Assembly (NCBI GenBank): GCA_020055645.1
Contig: CM034550.1
Span: 7,683,501 to 7,747,500 of the forward strand
Source of the DNA: Tomocerus qinae
Lineage: Eukaryota > Arthropoda > Collembola > Entomobryomorpha > Tomoceridae
Reading direction: 5' to 3'
Length of the DNA stretch: 64,000 nt
A program made the translations under genes and the position numbers. The notes under the pieces are model-generated. The model saw only the letters and a list, made by a program, of their open reading frames with translations, did no database searches and was not told where the DNA came from. Within the stretch, counting starts at the first letter, position 1. The number at the start of each line of letters is the position of its first letter. Of the stretch, positions 40,823 through 51,115 are shown piece after piece.

Positions 40823-41785
40823 TAACATGTAAGAAATTATCTAGGCTTAGGTACTTAGTTTTCAAGTTATTGATGTCATACAGACAAAATTATTTCGTAG
40901 TTAACACAAATACCAATTACTTCAAAAGCAAATAAACAAAGTGAAAAGTTTATATTCCCTCCTTTGAACGTGCTTTGCCTGCATTTTCGGCTAAAATTGA
41001 CATCAATTTTATTGTGGGAATATTATGTTTTCATTATTTATTACCAACAAGCTGAACCGCTCTTTTAGCGTGAAAATCTTTAACTCCATCGCTATATAAT
41101 AAAACTGTACATAATGCATATTTCATAAAACAAGGAAGTCCAATATGAATGATTAGCTTATTTCGAAAATTAAACATTGTTAATATGCCTAATCATTTTG
41201 AAATTCAGCATTAATACTGGGGGCTTAGTTAGTTATAAAGTATTATATTATATGATTATCTACCGCCAATTCAATGGGGTGCTTAAATATTACCAAAATT
41301 TAAAATTGACATCGTTTCTGTCAATAATGCAAAGTATTGTCATTATTGAAAGGATGTCATTGAAACAACAGTAACCTGTGCTACACACACTATAAAGCAG
41401 GTCAACCGAAATTCGCGGTTTTTAAAAAATAGACAAAATCATTACACTAGTATTTGTAATACTACTTCCTTATTTAGAAAATTTAGTTCCCAATGTTTAA
41501 GTTAATTTCAAGCGACTTTAAATTGAACTGATGAAGAACAAAAGTGCACAATACTTAAACCGATCTGACACCATATAAGTTTCCTTCCTTGTTTTTACAC
41601 ACGCTCCCTTTAATTGCATTGCAGGAAAGACGGTTTACTTTCATTGCAATTGCTAACTTATCGTCGGTAAATCCTACCCCTGACTTTTCATTATTATCAA
41701 AATTGACACATTAGTAACTATGGATTAAACTAAATAGTAAATTGATTTTATATTCCTCCTTTTTCGTTCGAAACGCTCAATTGTA

Positions 41786-42587
41786 TAAATTGTAACTTTT
41801 TTGTAAATGGTAGCAATTTATTTATATATAATATTTCCCATCTATCCAGAAAGTGCACAGAGAGATATACATCAAAAATTTAGGTAGGATTTCCAGAGCA
41901 TTTGAATCCTAAATGGAAAATCGTGTTTTGCTCGGTAGGATTGCGTAAGACGTCTCTTGTGGTCTGGCTGGTGTCTAACTTTGAGTGAACAAGTCAAAGC
42001 TACGCGACAGAAAATGCATGGCATGGCATTCCATTTTGAAACTATGCCACGAAGTAACAAAATTGGAAATAAAAGTGCAGTGTAATGTAATCGAATGGGA
42101 AGTATGAATAAAAGAGACGAGGCGAGGCTAGAAATATTATTATATACATGATACGTGGGGAATTCATTAAATTAAGTCTGTCGACTTTACCTGAAAAGTG
42201 ATATTGTTTGATGTGGCATTATTTCCGAGTGTATGGAAAACAGCAGGTTATTTTGACAGAGAGGTGGTCTGGTCTCATCTTGTCTTTTCTCTTGTCTCAT
42301 CTGATATCCTGTGTAGAAGGATAGAAAATAGAATTCAAATAGTCGACACATTGCAGTCATGACTGACTGTCTGTTTGTCGTGAGGCTAAGGGAGCGAAGC
42401 GAATGATATCAATTTGATCCGTATATTTAAACACATAGTGAATTTAGGTAATTTAACCTAATGCAGTAGATAATAGTAGAATCCTACATCTTTTTAAACA
42501 GGAGTGCTCAATACGTTGGTGAGCTAGGCATTTCATTGTCAGCAAAGAAAAGAAAGCAGACGTAGACACTTGTTCCTTTTCAAGTGA
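41786..42587. other. Anonymous DNA, no recognised gene
   Basis: No gene or repeat is recognised between the transposon-like element and the Met-less open frame. GGCATGGCATGGCAT-type words occur near 42020. Confidence 0.5.
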
Positions 42588-43100
42588 ACGTCTGTTCACC
42601 TGACATATTTCAGTTTGATTTTCAGATTCTTGAGTCAGTTAAGTCAAAGTCAACTCCAGCATTTTAGACGTCTTGTCTACAGTCTTCAGCTTCACTTGAC
42701 GCTTCCTCTCCCACTTTCCTCTATCTTGTCATTTTCGAAACAAGAGAAATACTCAAAAATCCTTACTCTTGTGAACTTTTGCTTTGTTGCCCATTTCTTT
42801 GCTTTACTTCAGCTAATCTTGAGCCAAGTCACTTTATTCTTACAGAATGGCTATTATGAAAGATCCCACCTTGACGGCTCCACGGGGACCCCTTATCTCA
42901 TTCTATCACATATCCATTCTGACTTTTTCACGTTTTCTAATCATTTTAAAAGTTTTTCGGTTACATTAAATGTTTCGCCCTGGTACCTTATTGTACCGAT
43001 ATCAATTTTACATATTAATTTACGACTACCTTTACAGGTCCAGATATCTAAAATTGTTGTACAAATCAACAGATTTTTAGCAAATTACAAATTAGTTTAA
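42588..43100 (+). CDS. Longest open frame in the window, 171 codons without methionine
   Basis: The frame is open from just after a TGA at 42585 to a stop at 43100, and contains no ATG at all; its longest non-ATG-started form begins at TTG 42615. The translation is rich in Leu, Ser, Phe, Ile and His, reflecting a C/T-rich plus strand (42661-42780 has 32 C and 13 G). Two acceptor-like TTTCAG sequences lie at about 42608-42613 and 42620-42625, so an internal or terminal exon is conceivable. No domain is recognised, though several hydrophobic stretches could span a membrane. Composition is the simplest explanation; an exon of an unknown membrane protein is the alternative. Confidence 0.12.
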   Translation, partial: TSVHLTYFSLIFRFLSQLSQSQLQHFRRLVYSLQLHLTLPLPLSSILSFSKQEKYSKILTLVNFCFVAHFFALLQLILSQVTLFLQNGYYERSHLDGSTGTPYLILSHIHSDFFTFSNHFKSFSVTLNVSPWYLIVPISILHINLRLPLQVQISKIVVQINRFLANYKLV

Positions 43101-43163
43101 ATATTAAGAGGTAGGTATGGTTTCTAATGACGATTGGGCTTGACTATCATATTCGCTCTTAAC

Positions 43164-43449
43164 TTTTTTTGGGAAACTTGGATCTAGTCCGAGAATATTG
43201 GTCGTAGAAAGACGAAGTTGGTCTCTAAAAACGCAGAAAATGTCAATTTATAGCAGCTTGCACTTCGATTTCTACCTTTTACCTTCGTTTGCGAGTTATT
43301 GCAATTTTAATTAATATCTCGTAACCAGAGGTAAAAATTAGGAATCTAAGTGCAAGCTGCTATAAATTGACATTTTCTGCGTTTTTAGAGACCAACTTCG
43401 TCTTTCTACGACCAATATTCTCGGACTAGATCCAAGTTTCCCAAAAAAA
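43164..43449. mobile_element. Foldback element, copy 2, with perfect 95-bp hairpin arms
   Basis: The arms at 43171-43265 and 43348-43442 are exact reverse complements over all 95 bases by base-by-base reading, and a run of seven T/A extends the match to 43164/43449. The 82-bp loop continues the pairing imperfectly (TTCTACCTTTTACCT against AGGTAAAAATTAGGA). There is no coding capacity and no clear target duplication. Transcription through it would give a long, perfectly paired RNA hairpin. Just outside the right end, CGATTTTTTTGGGAAACTTGG resembles the GATTTT-containing part of the other two foldback elements. Confidence 0.85.
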
Positions 43450-44210
43450 TCGTCACTTTTATGCCCTATTCATTTTGCTGTATTGTCATAGAGTAAATTT
43501 CTATGGCTCTGTGTATTTTAAATCGTAGCCATAGATACTTCCCCATTACCTGCCCCTCATTGAATTTCCCCGTATTTTGAACCACCCCTGAACCTTAAGG
43601 TGGCTGTTCCTCTTTTATTTCGAAATTCGAAATTTTTAAATATTTCAAAATTCAAATAAAAATATGCTTCTAACGGTAGCCGAAACCCATAGCCCTACTA
43701 ACCGAAAAACTAACTGGAGATAACCACACAATCGCAGTATTCGACGCTGGGCAGTATATTGCAATACTTCAAAATAACAAAATTGAAAGTTTCCAAGGAA
43801 GTTCCTAATTTTGAATGGTATGTAGCTATTTAACACAGGGAGCCAATAGCAACAGCAATCTGCACTGCAAAATCTTCATCCAATGTGCACAAGAATTTGT
43901 TCATGCCATGAACTGGCTACATTTGGATGTAGAGGCACATTTGCATTTCCACACATTATTTCGAGTATTGCACTGCTATCTCTTGGGTGGGACATCAGTA
44001 ACCATGGGATCGAATTACTACTGACTGTAATCAAGCAATGACACTATGAAAATTATGACACCATCAGCGTTGGCATAGAGAAAAAGCTCAATGCTCTAGC
44101 TCATGTCAAGTTGATATCAGTCCATTGCTTCAATGTCGGATATTCTATGACTTGCACATCCGGTCAAGTATGAGGCAGTTTACATTTCAACCTTTTTTAT
44201 GAAACTCTCT
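43450..44210. other. Anonymous DNA between two foldback elements
   Basis: No assignable gene. Open frames of 63 (minus) and 69 (plus) codons lack any family feature. Confidence 0.5.
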
Positions 44211-44526
44211 TTGCTATTTTTGATATAACTTCCAGAGTTTTACTCCGATTTTCTAATGATGTACATTTTCGGAAAGGCAAACGCATTGGCTAGGATTTAA
44301 TTTGGGAAAATGTTCGATTATTGCCTCAGTTTTTATACATGTCACACTTTAATGATGACATCTGGATAGAAATTCGCATAAAATTTTGAACCATTGCTAC
44401 TGCTAAATAATCAAAAAAATCGAAAATTTTCCCAAATTAAATCCTAGCCAATGTTTTTACCTTTCCGTAAATGTACTTCATTAGAAAATCGGAGTAAAAC
44501 TCTGGAAGTTATATCAAGAATGGCAA
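44211..44526. mobile_element. Foldback element, copy 3
   Basis: Arms at about 44211-44319 and 44419-44526 surround a loop of about 99 bp. Over 100 aligned bases starting TTGATATAACTTCC there are six mismatches, so this copy is older or less homogenised than the other two. The ends extend as TTGCTATTTT and TTGCCATTCT. The first 53 bases from ATAACTTCC match the arm of the element at 4037-4365 at 36 positions without gaps. There is no coding capacity: a plus-strand frame at 44451-44714 merely overlaps the right arm. Confidence 0.85.
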
Positions 44527-47500
44527 AAAATTTTAACATGTATTTTGATAGTCACCAGAGATTCCCAAATCGTATACACAGTCACCTTAAAGTAATCATT
44601 CGTGACATGATATTTCCAAAATATACTTTGAGTTTATTTAAAGAACTATCCTTTTCCTACGCCCAATCCAAGAATGAAATTGTAAGGAGTAAAAAAGCTG
44701 GGAAAATCGGATAAAACGTGTAAAATTAGAGCATTTTTGCTGAAACGTAGAAAATTGACAAATGAATTGTGTGAGAGTGGATTAAATAAATAATGGGAGC
44801 TAGTGGCAGAGTAGAAAGGAAATAAGACAAATTCCGCGACAACAGGGTGCACACATTAAGGTTGTCACATTACACAGCTAAATGACACTTAGCGTTGGTT
44901 TAGGTAAGTCGAGCGAATGTCACGTCGAGGATGATGGCATGAGAGTAGAGCATTATCATTTCCCTTAGGTGAAATAGAAGTAGTGCCTAGGTAAGCAAAG
45001 TGCAGATAAGGGAGCAAATGAGACAATGGTCCTTAGTGTGTGCAGCTTGGTAGATGAGAGACAAGACAAGAGACATGAAAATGAGTGCGAGTAAAAAATT
45101 AGAGAGACAAAGGGAAAACTAGACATCCCATCACCAACACCCTTTTATCGTCCATTCTCCACTGCTGACTTATATTGGACATATAATTATGAGTGGTGTG
45201 ACTAAATAAACCACTTTAACTTATGTAACTACAATAAGTTATTGTTCTTTCGGATTTTATTGTATAATAACAATATAAGCATACCTATGTAAATATGGAA
45301 TGTATATCTATAACATTTATATATGATAGATGTGTCAGTTTTTGTAATGATAAGTCAACAGAGTGTCAAGTAAATCCAGTTCTATAGTTAAATCAAGTAT
45401 ATGTTCCGTTTTTTATTCATTGTGACGTGACATAACCAATATGTAGATATTACATACTACAAGGACGCTTATTACGAGGAATATTTTTATAGGGAGAACC
45501 TCACAGGTGCGTTCTTATCAGTACAAACATTCCCACATTATAATCATTACCAATATAATCATAATCATCATTAAGTATGTGTGTAGTCATGTAGTGGATG
45601 TAGCCACAGAAATATCTCGCTGCATTTACTTAATATTTTATTTCCATTGTACCTTCTATCACCTAAAATGTACCTACATGAGAGTTCTCCTCACGCTACT
45701 TGTTTCGTTGAGAATACATTTCTATTGTACACACTACAAAGCCTGATTTACTACTCATCTGATATCTACTACGGGTAATATTGTGAAACAGAGTTGAAGA
45801 TTGGGTTTGTATACTGCAATTATTATTATGACATTACATACGCATCTCAACGATCCCTGCCATTAGTATTACATAATTATCATTTTTATTATTTCTTTTA
45901 TACCTTTGTATGTCTATCTCCTTCAAGTGGGACGGACACAGAATTCTTATTGAATCTTTAATGATCTTTAATAATATGAACATCATAACTTGCAAATACA
46001 CAAACCACATTCGCAAGTAACAAAAGGATGAGCTATGTACCTGTATCAAATCATTACAAATAAAATACCTTTTCTCCTTGCGTAATACAAGTCTTACAAG
46101 CAGGGAAATATTACCGATATGCAGTCACTTTTAAATTCGAGGATTTTAATCATCGAGACTGGAAAAATTTTGGAATTTCGAAACGCTTTCTCCAAAACCA
46201 AATACAGCGTTTAACGTTTAAACGTATAAATACATTGTACATTTTAACCTTTATTTTATAGCACACATTCAAATATCGAAATACCATAGAAAAACATAAG
46301 CCAATTCCAGTTTGAAGCGAAAAGCAATCAATTTCAATTAATAAAGGTATTTTTTTCAACAATTCTCAATTACCTACCAAGACCAGTTAAAAATTATTTG
46401 CAATATTTAAAAAAATTTCCAATGGAATTTTACTTTTTGCATCCCTGGCAGAAGAATTGGTGTATATAGATATTGTATTTACACAGTTGAGTTCTAAAGG
46501 TAACTAAACAAGCAAACAATGATTATTAGGGATATGTGCCAGGATTGCAAATCAACCGTGTAGCTTAGCACATTGCATTAGTTAGGTATGACTTGTGTAA
46601 GTATCTGCGTAGAGTTACATAGAGTTCAATTGTTTGGTTCGTATGCAGTCCTTTCCGTTGACGAGGTGGCCACCTTCCTTATCTAAATTTGTGTCACATG
46701 ACAGAAACATAATGAATATTTTATCTGTAGGAGCAAGTTGGCTTGGACTTGACTTCTTAACTATATACGAAGTACTAGAGTATGATTTCATATAGTTTTT
46801 CATGTTCATGTCATTTTTTCAGCTTGCTCTCGTATTTCATGAGTAGATTTGAACCTGACTTGACTTTTGGGTCTGATAGCCTACTGGTTTCTCCGTGTGG
46901 TTTGTTTTTTCAAGTTGATAACTGTAGGGATGAATAAAAACTTGGAAAAGGTTTGTCTACTCAATATGCTATCTAAACATGTATTACTTTTAGTAAACAG
47001 ATCTGTCAGGAGTGGAATTATCATCTGCCTGTACGTCCGCTAATGTTACTGACTTTACTTGAATTGCGGTTTGCATGTGCATGTGATATTTGGTTAGGTT
47101 AACTCGCTAATGATCAGAGATGAGTTTCAGAGTAGTAAGCAGCTGTCTTCATTTAATTAGATTTGAATTTTTCTCAGCGTATCCATTTTTCTATGAAAAG
47201 AAGTGACACCTGCGATAGACTGATGGAAAATTGCCTTTTAAGATTAGGGAAGTGCATAATTAGGGATTTCGTAGGCAGCAGAGAGGTAATAACAGTTAAA
47301 TTGATTATTTTGCAAGGTGTGCACAGTATTTGTGCGCAATGCATAGCAAGTGGACAAAGAAAGCCATAAAGATTAGCAACTTTAAACATTCGTCTTGTTT
47401 CCATCCGTCGGCTAACTAATTTGCTAATGTTTAACTAAGTAAGTAAGCAAAACATGGTCATAATCGATGAATTAATTACAAAGGCAAGGTAAACTAAGAG

Positions 47501-49544
47501 GTAAATGGCTTTGCTCTCTTTCTAACTCTGTGGTTGGTTGGAATGTTCATGTGCAACGATAACTTGAGTAATAAAGCAACAACGCAACTTGTCTTGGCAA
47601 GTTTACTAGTTAATATGCAGATGAGATTATTTACTTTTTAGTACATTAAGGACTGGTGGGAGGTTTCCTTAAAGTCTTTAAACTTTAATTGCCATTTGCT
47701 AAACCAACTACAACATCCTTCTATTGGCTTTCTGTCTAAACCTAAAACTTCACTACGGACTTTGGCCAATACCAAAGGGAAATGAATGATGTGATGGGAG
47801 TGGGCGTAATTATTAGCATTTCGTTTCTAATAGACATTGCATAATAAGCATCTCACATTTAAAACTGCATATGCAATATCCAAGGGCCTGGGTGGTAAAC
47901 AATCTCTACATTTGTTCTACAACGGAGGTTATCTGTAACTCTCTTTTTCATACATTACTCCCTACTTTGTATGATTTACACTACTTAGGCATCGGTACTT
48001 ACTTTTCTGGAGAAGTTGTAAACTACTACATAAACCACCAGTAACTCATACTAAACAGATTCTAAATATCTTCCGATACCACTTATACAAACATATACCT
48101 TTCAGTTTCGTTTTAAATCTAACAAATAACTATACGTCCGTCTTCGACTTTACTTTGGGAATAAACAAAAGATATGCCAAAGTACGATAAGAATTTTTAC
48201 TGTTTCTCCCTTCATATTAGACAAACATAAATACCTGTTTGTACCTTATAACTAAGTTACAATCTTTGAAGCATTTACTCAAAAACATTTCAAATATCAC
48301 TCTCGAATTATAGACTTCCCCTTCGACTCTTTTGTATGGACCGGAGGAGAAACTTGTAAAATCTTTACGACTTTTACATAGATTTTCAAGGTTCTTGTCG
48401 CGGCATCTTGAAAATCATCTGTAAATCTTATTTTATCTCCTTCCTTTAATTTCTGAGGATGTGCTGAACATATTGATGCATTATTTTATTTTTTGGTCAA
48501 GAAGTCTGCTTACAAAGTTTTTCTCCACGAAAAGTATTAAGCGTTTTTATCATAGTAAATATCGATCTAATTAGTATTGTAACATTTTATTATGTCTATC
48601 AATAATGTATTGAAAGGCTTAAGAATTGCATGTAATATTTGCTTATTTTTTGCACAAAATTGTTGCTGTACTTCTTTGTGACTTAAATGAATGTACACTG
48701 CTGTGAAATTACTATGTAAATATACAGCCATAAAAATTCCGTGTATAATGGGAGAGAAAAGTAAATAGTTGAATGAATGGCATGAAATAAGAGTGTAGGT
48801 ACTTGGTAGTTGAGTTAGTATACAGAAAAGTATACAGCACAAGGTAGTAAGCTCCTTAATTTGCATAGTGTCAACCGTTTAGCTCATTTTGTTTTGATGG
48901 CTACTGTCCTGTGTTGTTGCGGCTAGTTTGTTTTGGCATGTATGCTGGAGTTAAGAATAGTATATTGTTAATAATGAAAGAAAAGCCGCCTTGTCCTGTT
49001 CTGTCTACTGGAAATTCTCTAGTTAGATATGTTATGATCCCAGAATAGATAAAGACACATAATATGTTTTCATCCCTTCAATGATTTATTTGATTTCACT
49101 CCATTCACTCAAGCCAAGCCTTGCCATGCCAAGGCAATTCACGTCTCCTCTTGTGATATATGCAGTGATATAAATCCTATATAAACAACAATAGTCTATG
49201 ACGAGGCAGATACATTATTTATACATGTATCACTATCATGAAATAAAAGACAGCCTAAGAATACCGAACCGACAATAGAATACTCAAACACTAAACGTGA
49301 GCTCTAAACCAAGAAGGAATTATAAATATTCTAAAGCGTCTCTCACTCATTCACTTCATATTTCATATTCATACCTCCTCTTTCTGTTTCTACCTACACC
49401 TTAGCTATTCTATTAGTAACCACATCCAATACAACATCACTTCTCCCATTTGTTACGCACACTTTGTTTCTACACGCTAAATTACTAAACTCTTGTGTAC
49501 ATGTCAATTCGAAATGTAATTGTTGTGTTAGACTAATGACAACG
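44527..49544. other. Anonymous DNA, no recognised gene
   Basis: Nothing assignable. A degenerate ATC/ATA simple-sequence tract lies near 45534-45572. Several open frames of 60-80 codons occur on both strands without family features. Confidence 0.55.
48567..48866 (-). CDS. Weak ATG-started open frame of 99 codons, unassigned
   Basis: A genuine ATG begins the frame. The N-terminal 60 residues are rich in Leu, Cys, Ile, Ser and Phe, with hydrophobic stretches; the remainder is His/Lys/Gln-rich. It could look like a small secreted or membrane protein, but the plus strand here is G-rich and C-poor, which favours open frames on the minus strand. No signal-peptide cleavage pattern, family or exon partner is convincing. 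Confidence 0.08.
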   Translation of the reverse strand: MQIKELTTLCCILFCILTQLPSTYTLISCHSFNYLLFSPIIHGIFMAVYLHSNFTAVYIHLSHKEVQQQFCAKNKQILHAILKPFNTLLIDIIKCYNTN

Positions 49545-50100
49545 TATAAGAATCAATTAGAATCATCTAGCCTAAAATTTAAAAATATTTTTATTTTCGC
49601 CAAGATTATTCATTATCTAATTAGGTATTAATATTCCAAAATATTTAGGTTGTGACAAAATTTAAATGACGTAATTGAAAATTGTGCCATAAGAAATGAC
49701 ATTTTTTTCACTGTTTGCTAATCACAAGTTATAAGAATTAACTAGAATGTCGAATCATTCTCTTTAAGATTTAAATATACTTTTTATTAAATCTTTAATC
49801 TAATTGGGACAGTACGGTTTAATTTATGACAAAACGTAAATGGCGTAATTTATGATCGTTTCTTAAAGAATGACATTTTTGTCTTTGTTAAGGTAATGGA
49901 AACTTAAATAAGATCGATAAGAATTATCCCCTTTAACTATTGGAAGAACTCAAAATTTATCTATTTAGGTTATTGCGGCTTAAAATGTTTGACCAAATGT
50001 AAATGACGTAATTATAGCGTACTAAGGTGGTCTTATAGAATGAAATGTTTTGTCATAGAGTGATGATCGTGAATATAATATGCAGGATAAATATTACTTC
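49545..50100. repeat. Three diverged tandem units of about 165-186 bp
   Basis: Unit starts (TATAAGAAT or GATAAGAAT) fall at 49545, 49730 and 49916. Each unit contains a GACAAA-like start, then AAATGACGTAATT or AAATGGCGTAATT (49664, 49838, 50001), and then AGAATGACATTTTTGTC-like sequence. The spacing of this inner block is 174 and 163 bases, so the units have gained and lost bases. A partial fourth unit may follow at about 50110. No coding capacity. It resembles the remnant of a short satellite array. Confidence 0.8.
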
Positions 50101-50969
50101 GATGAGTAATGGAAGGTTATACGAATTGAAGCTAGGAATACAAATAATTATTACTGTTTTGTATTTGTGGTGTTTTGTAAATGACACTGGAGCTATTGTT
50201 ACTTATAGCTGAGTCTGAATTCTCTTTTTGTGAGTTAAGTGACATGTGTTATCTGGAGACCAAAGAAGTGCCGTATTGTAATTGATTTATAATGCATTCT
50301 ATAATAATAATACGAATGCAATGTCTATCACAATGAAAGCCCTTTCTCTTTGATTACAATGGTGTACATTTATTTATATAGGCTGAGTATCTCATATCAG
50401 ATTGTTTGTATACAGAAGCCATTTCTTTAGAAATGGATGGCAGGTTCATAATAAATAAAAGCAGGTTGCATTGTCAGATCTGTGGTGGTGTACTCTACTC
50501 TGAGGGAGTCAAGTGAAACAAAACAATACCATTTTCAAGACAGTGGCATTCACAATTCTATCGACAGCCTTTCTTGCCAATCAAAATGGAGGATTGAGTG
50601 GCACGATAAGAATTCTCTACTATAACGCTGCATCAAGTGTATTTAGATTACTCATCTACTCAACTAAGTGCTATTTGTCACTATGAACATTCATTAGTAT
50701 CTTATGGAAAATACAACTTTTCAAAATTGGAATCCCATCAAAATTATAATCATAGCACACGTTTTATGTTTACCAATGCAGACTACAAAGAGAGAATTCA
50801 TGGGCCATAGAATATCTACAATAGTTATAGTAGTAAATATTATAATATAATGCAGTTATTATCGTCTGTGGACACTAATCTCACCCAAAATTCAATTTAT
50901 AGTTTATTGGCTATTTTTCTTGGTTTTTGGAGTATAAAAAATATCAGCGATGATAGACAATACATAGAC
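50101..50969. other. Anonymous DNA, no recognised gene
   Basis: No gene or further repeat recognised, except a possible partial fourth unit of the preceding tandem array at the left edge. Confidence 0.5.
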
Positions 50970-50972
50970 TTA

Positions 50973-51112
50973 GGCCCATATTTTTAATAAACACTCCCAC
51001 TCTAATCTCCACTCTTTGAGAGTGTAAGGTACGTATTGAGGTACCTTTCACTCTCGAAAAAGTGCGTAAAAAGTGCGTGAGAGTGGGAGTCGAGTCATTA
51101 AAAATATGGGCC
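50973..51112. mobile_element. 140-bp MITE with TTA target duplication (PIF/Harbinger-like)
   Basis: The ends read GGCCCATATTTTTAAT and its exact complement. Direct TTA copies flank them (50970-50972 and 51113-51115). Pairing continues inward through CTCCCACTCT, and the centre has another partial stem around GGTACGTATTGAGGTACC. A three-base TTA/TAA duplication with short G-rich ends is typical of PIF/Harbinger-derived MITEs. There is no coding capacity. The ends match exactly, so it may be a relatively young copy. Confidence 0.85.
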
Positions 51113-51115
51113 TTA

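Larger units (their letters stand above)
40250..41783. mobile_element. 1,534-bp Tc1/mariner-like element, non-coding, carrying a nested MITE
   Basis: Terminal inverted repeats of about 69 bp begin (G/C)AATTGAGCGTTTCG and include GGAGGAATATAAA and TTTAATCCATAGTTAC. Weaker similarity around CAGGGGTA extends them to about 105-115 bp. Each end is bounded by TA (40248-40249 and 41784-41785). The interior has no frame above 65 codons and no recognisable transposase motif. Subtracting the nested 227-bp element and one TA leaves about 1,305 bp, the usual size of a full mariner. It is therefore either a decayed autonomous copy or a non-autonomous derivative. Confidence 0.8.

Noticed and set aside
44451-44714. 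87-codon plus-strand open frame
   Set aside because: Its first third is the right arm of a foldback element and the rest has no protein-like feature.
49545-50100. CRISPR-like reading of regularly spaced repeats
   Set aside because: Units are long, diverged throughout and few; there are no short identical repeats with unique spacers, and the DNA is eukaryotic in character.
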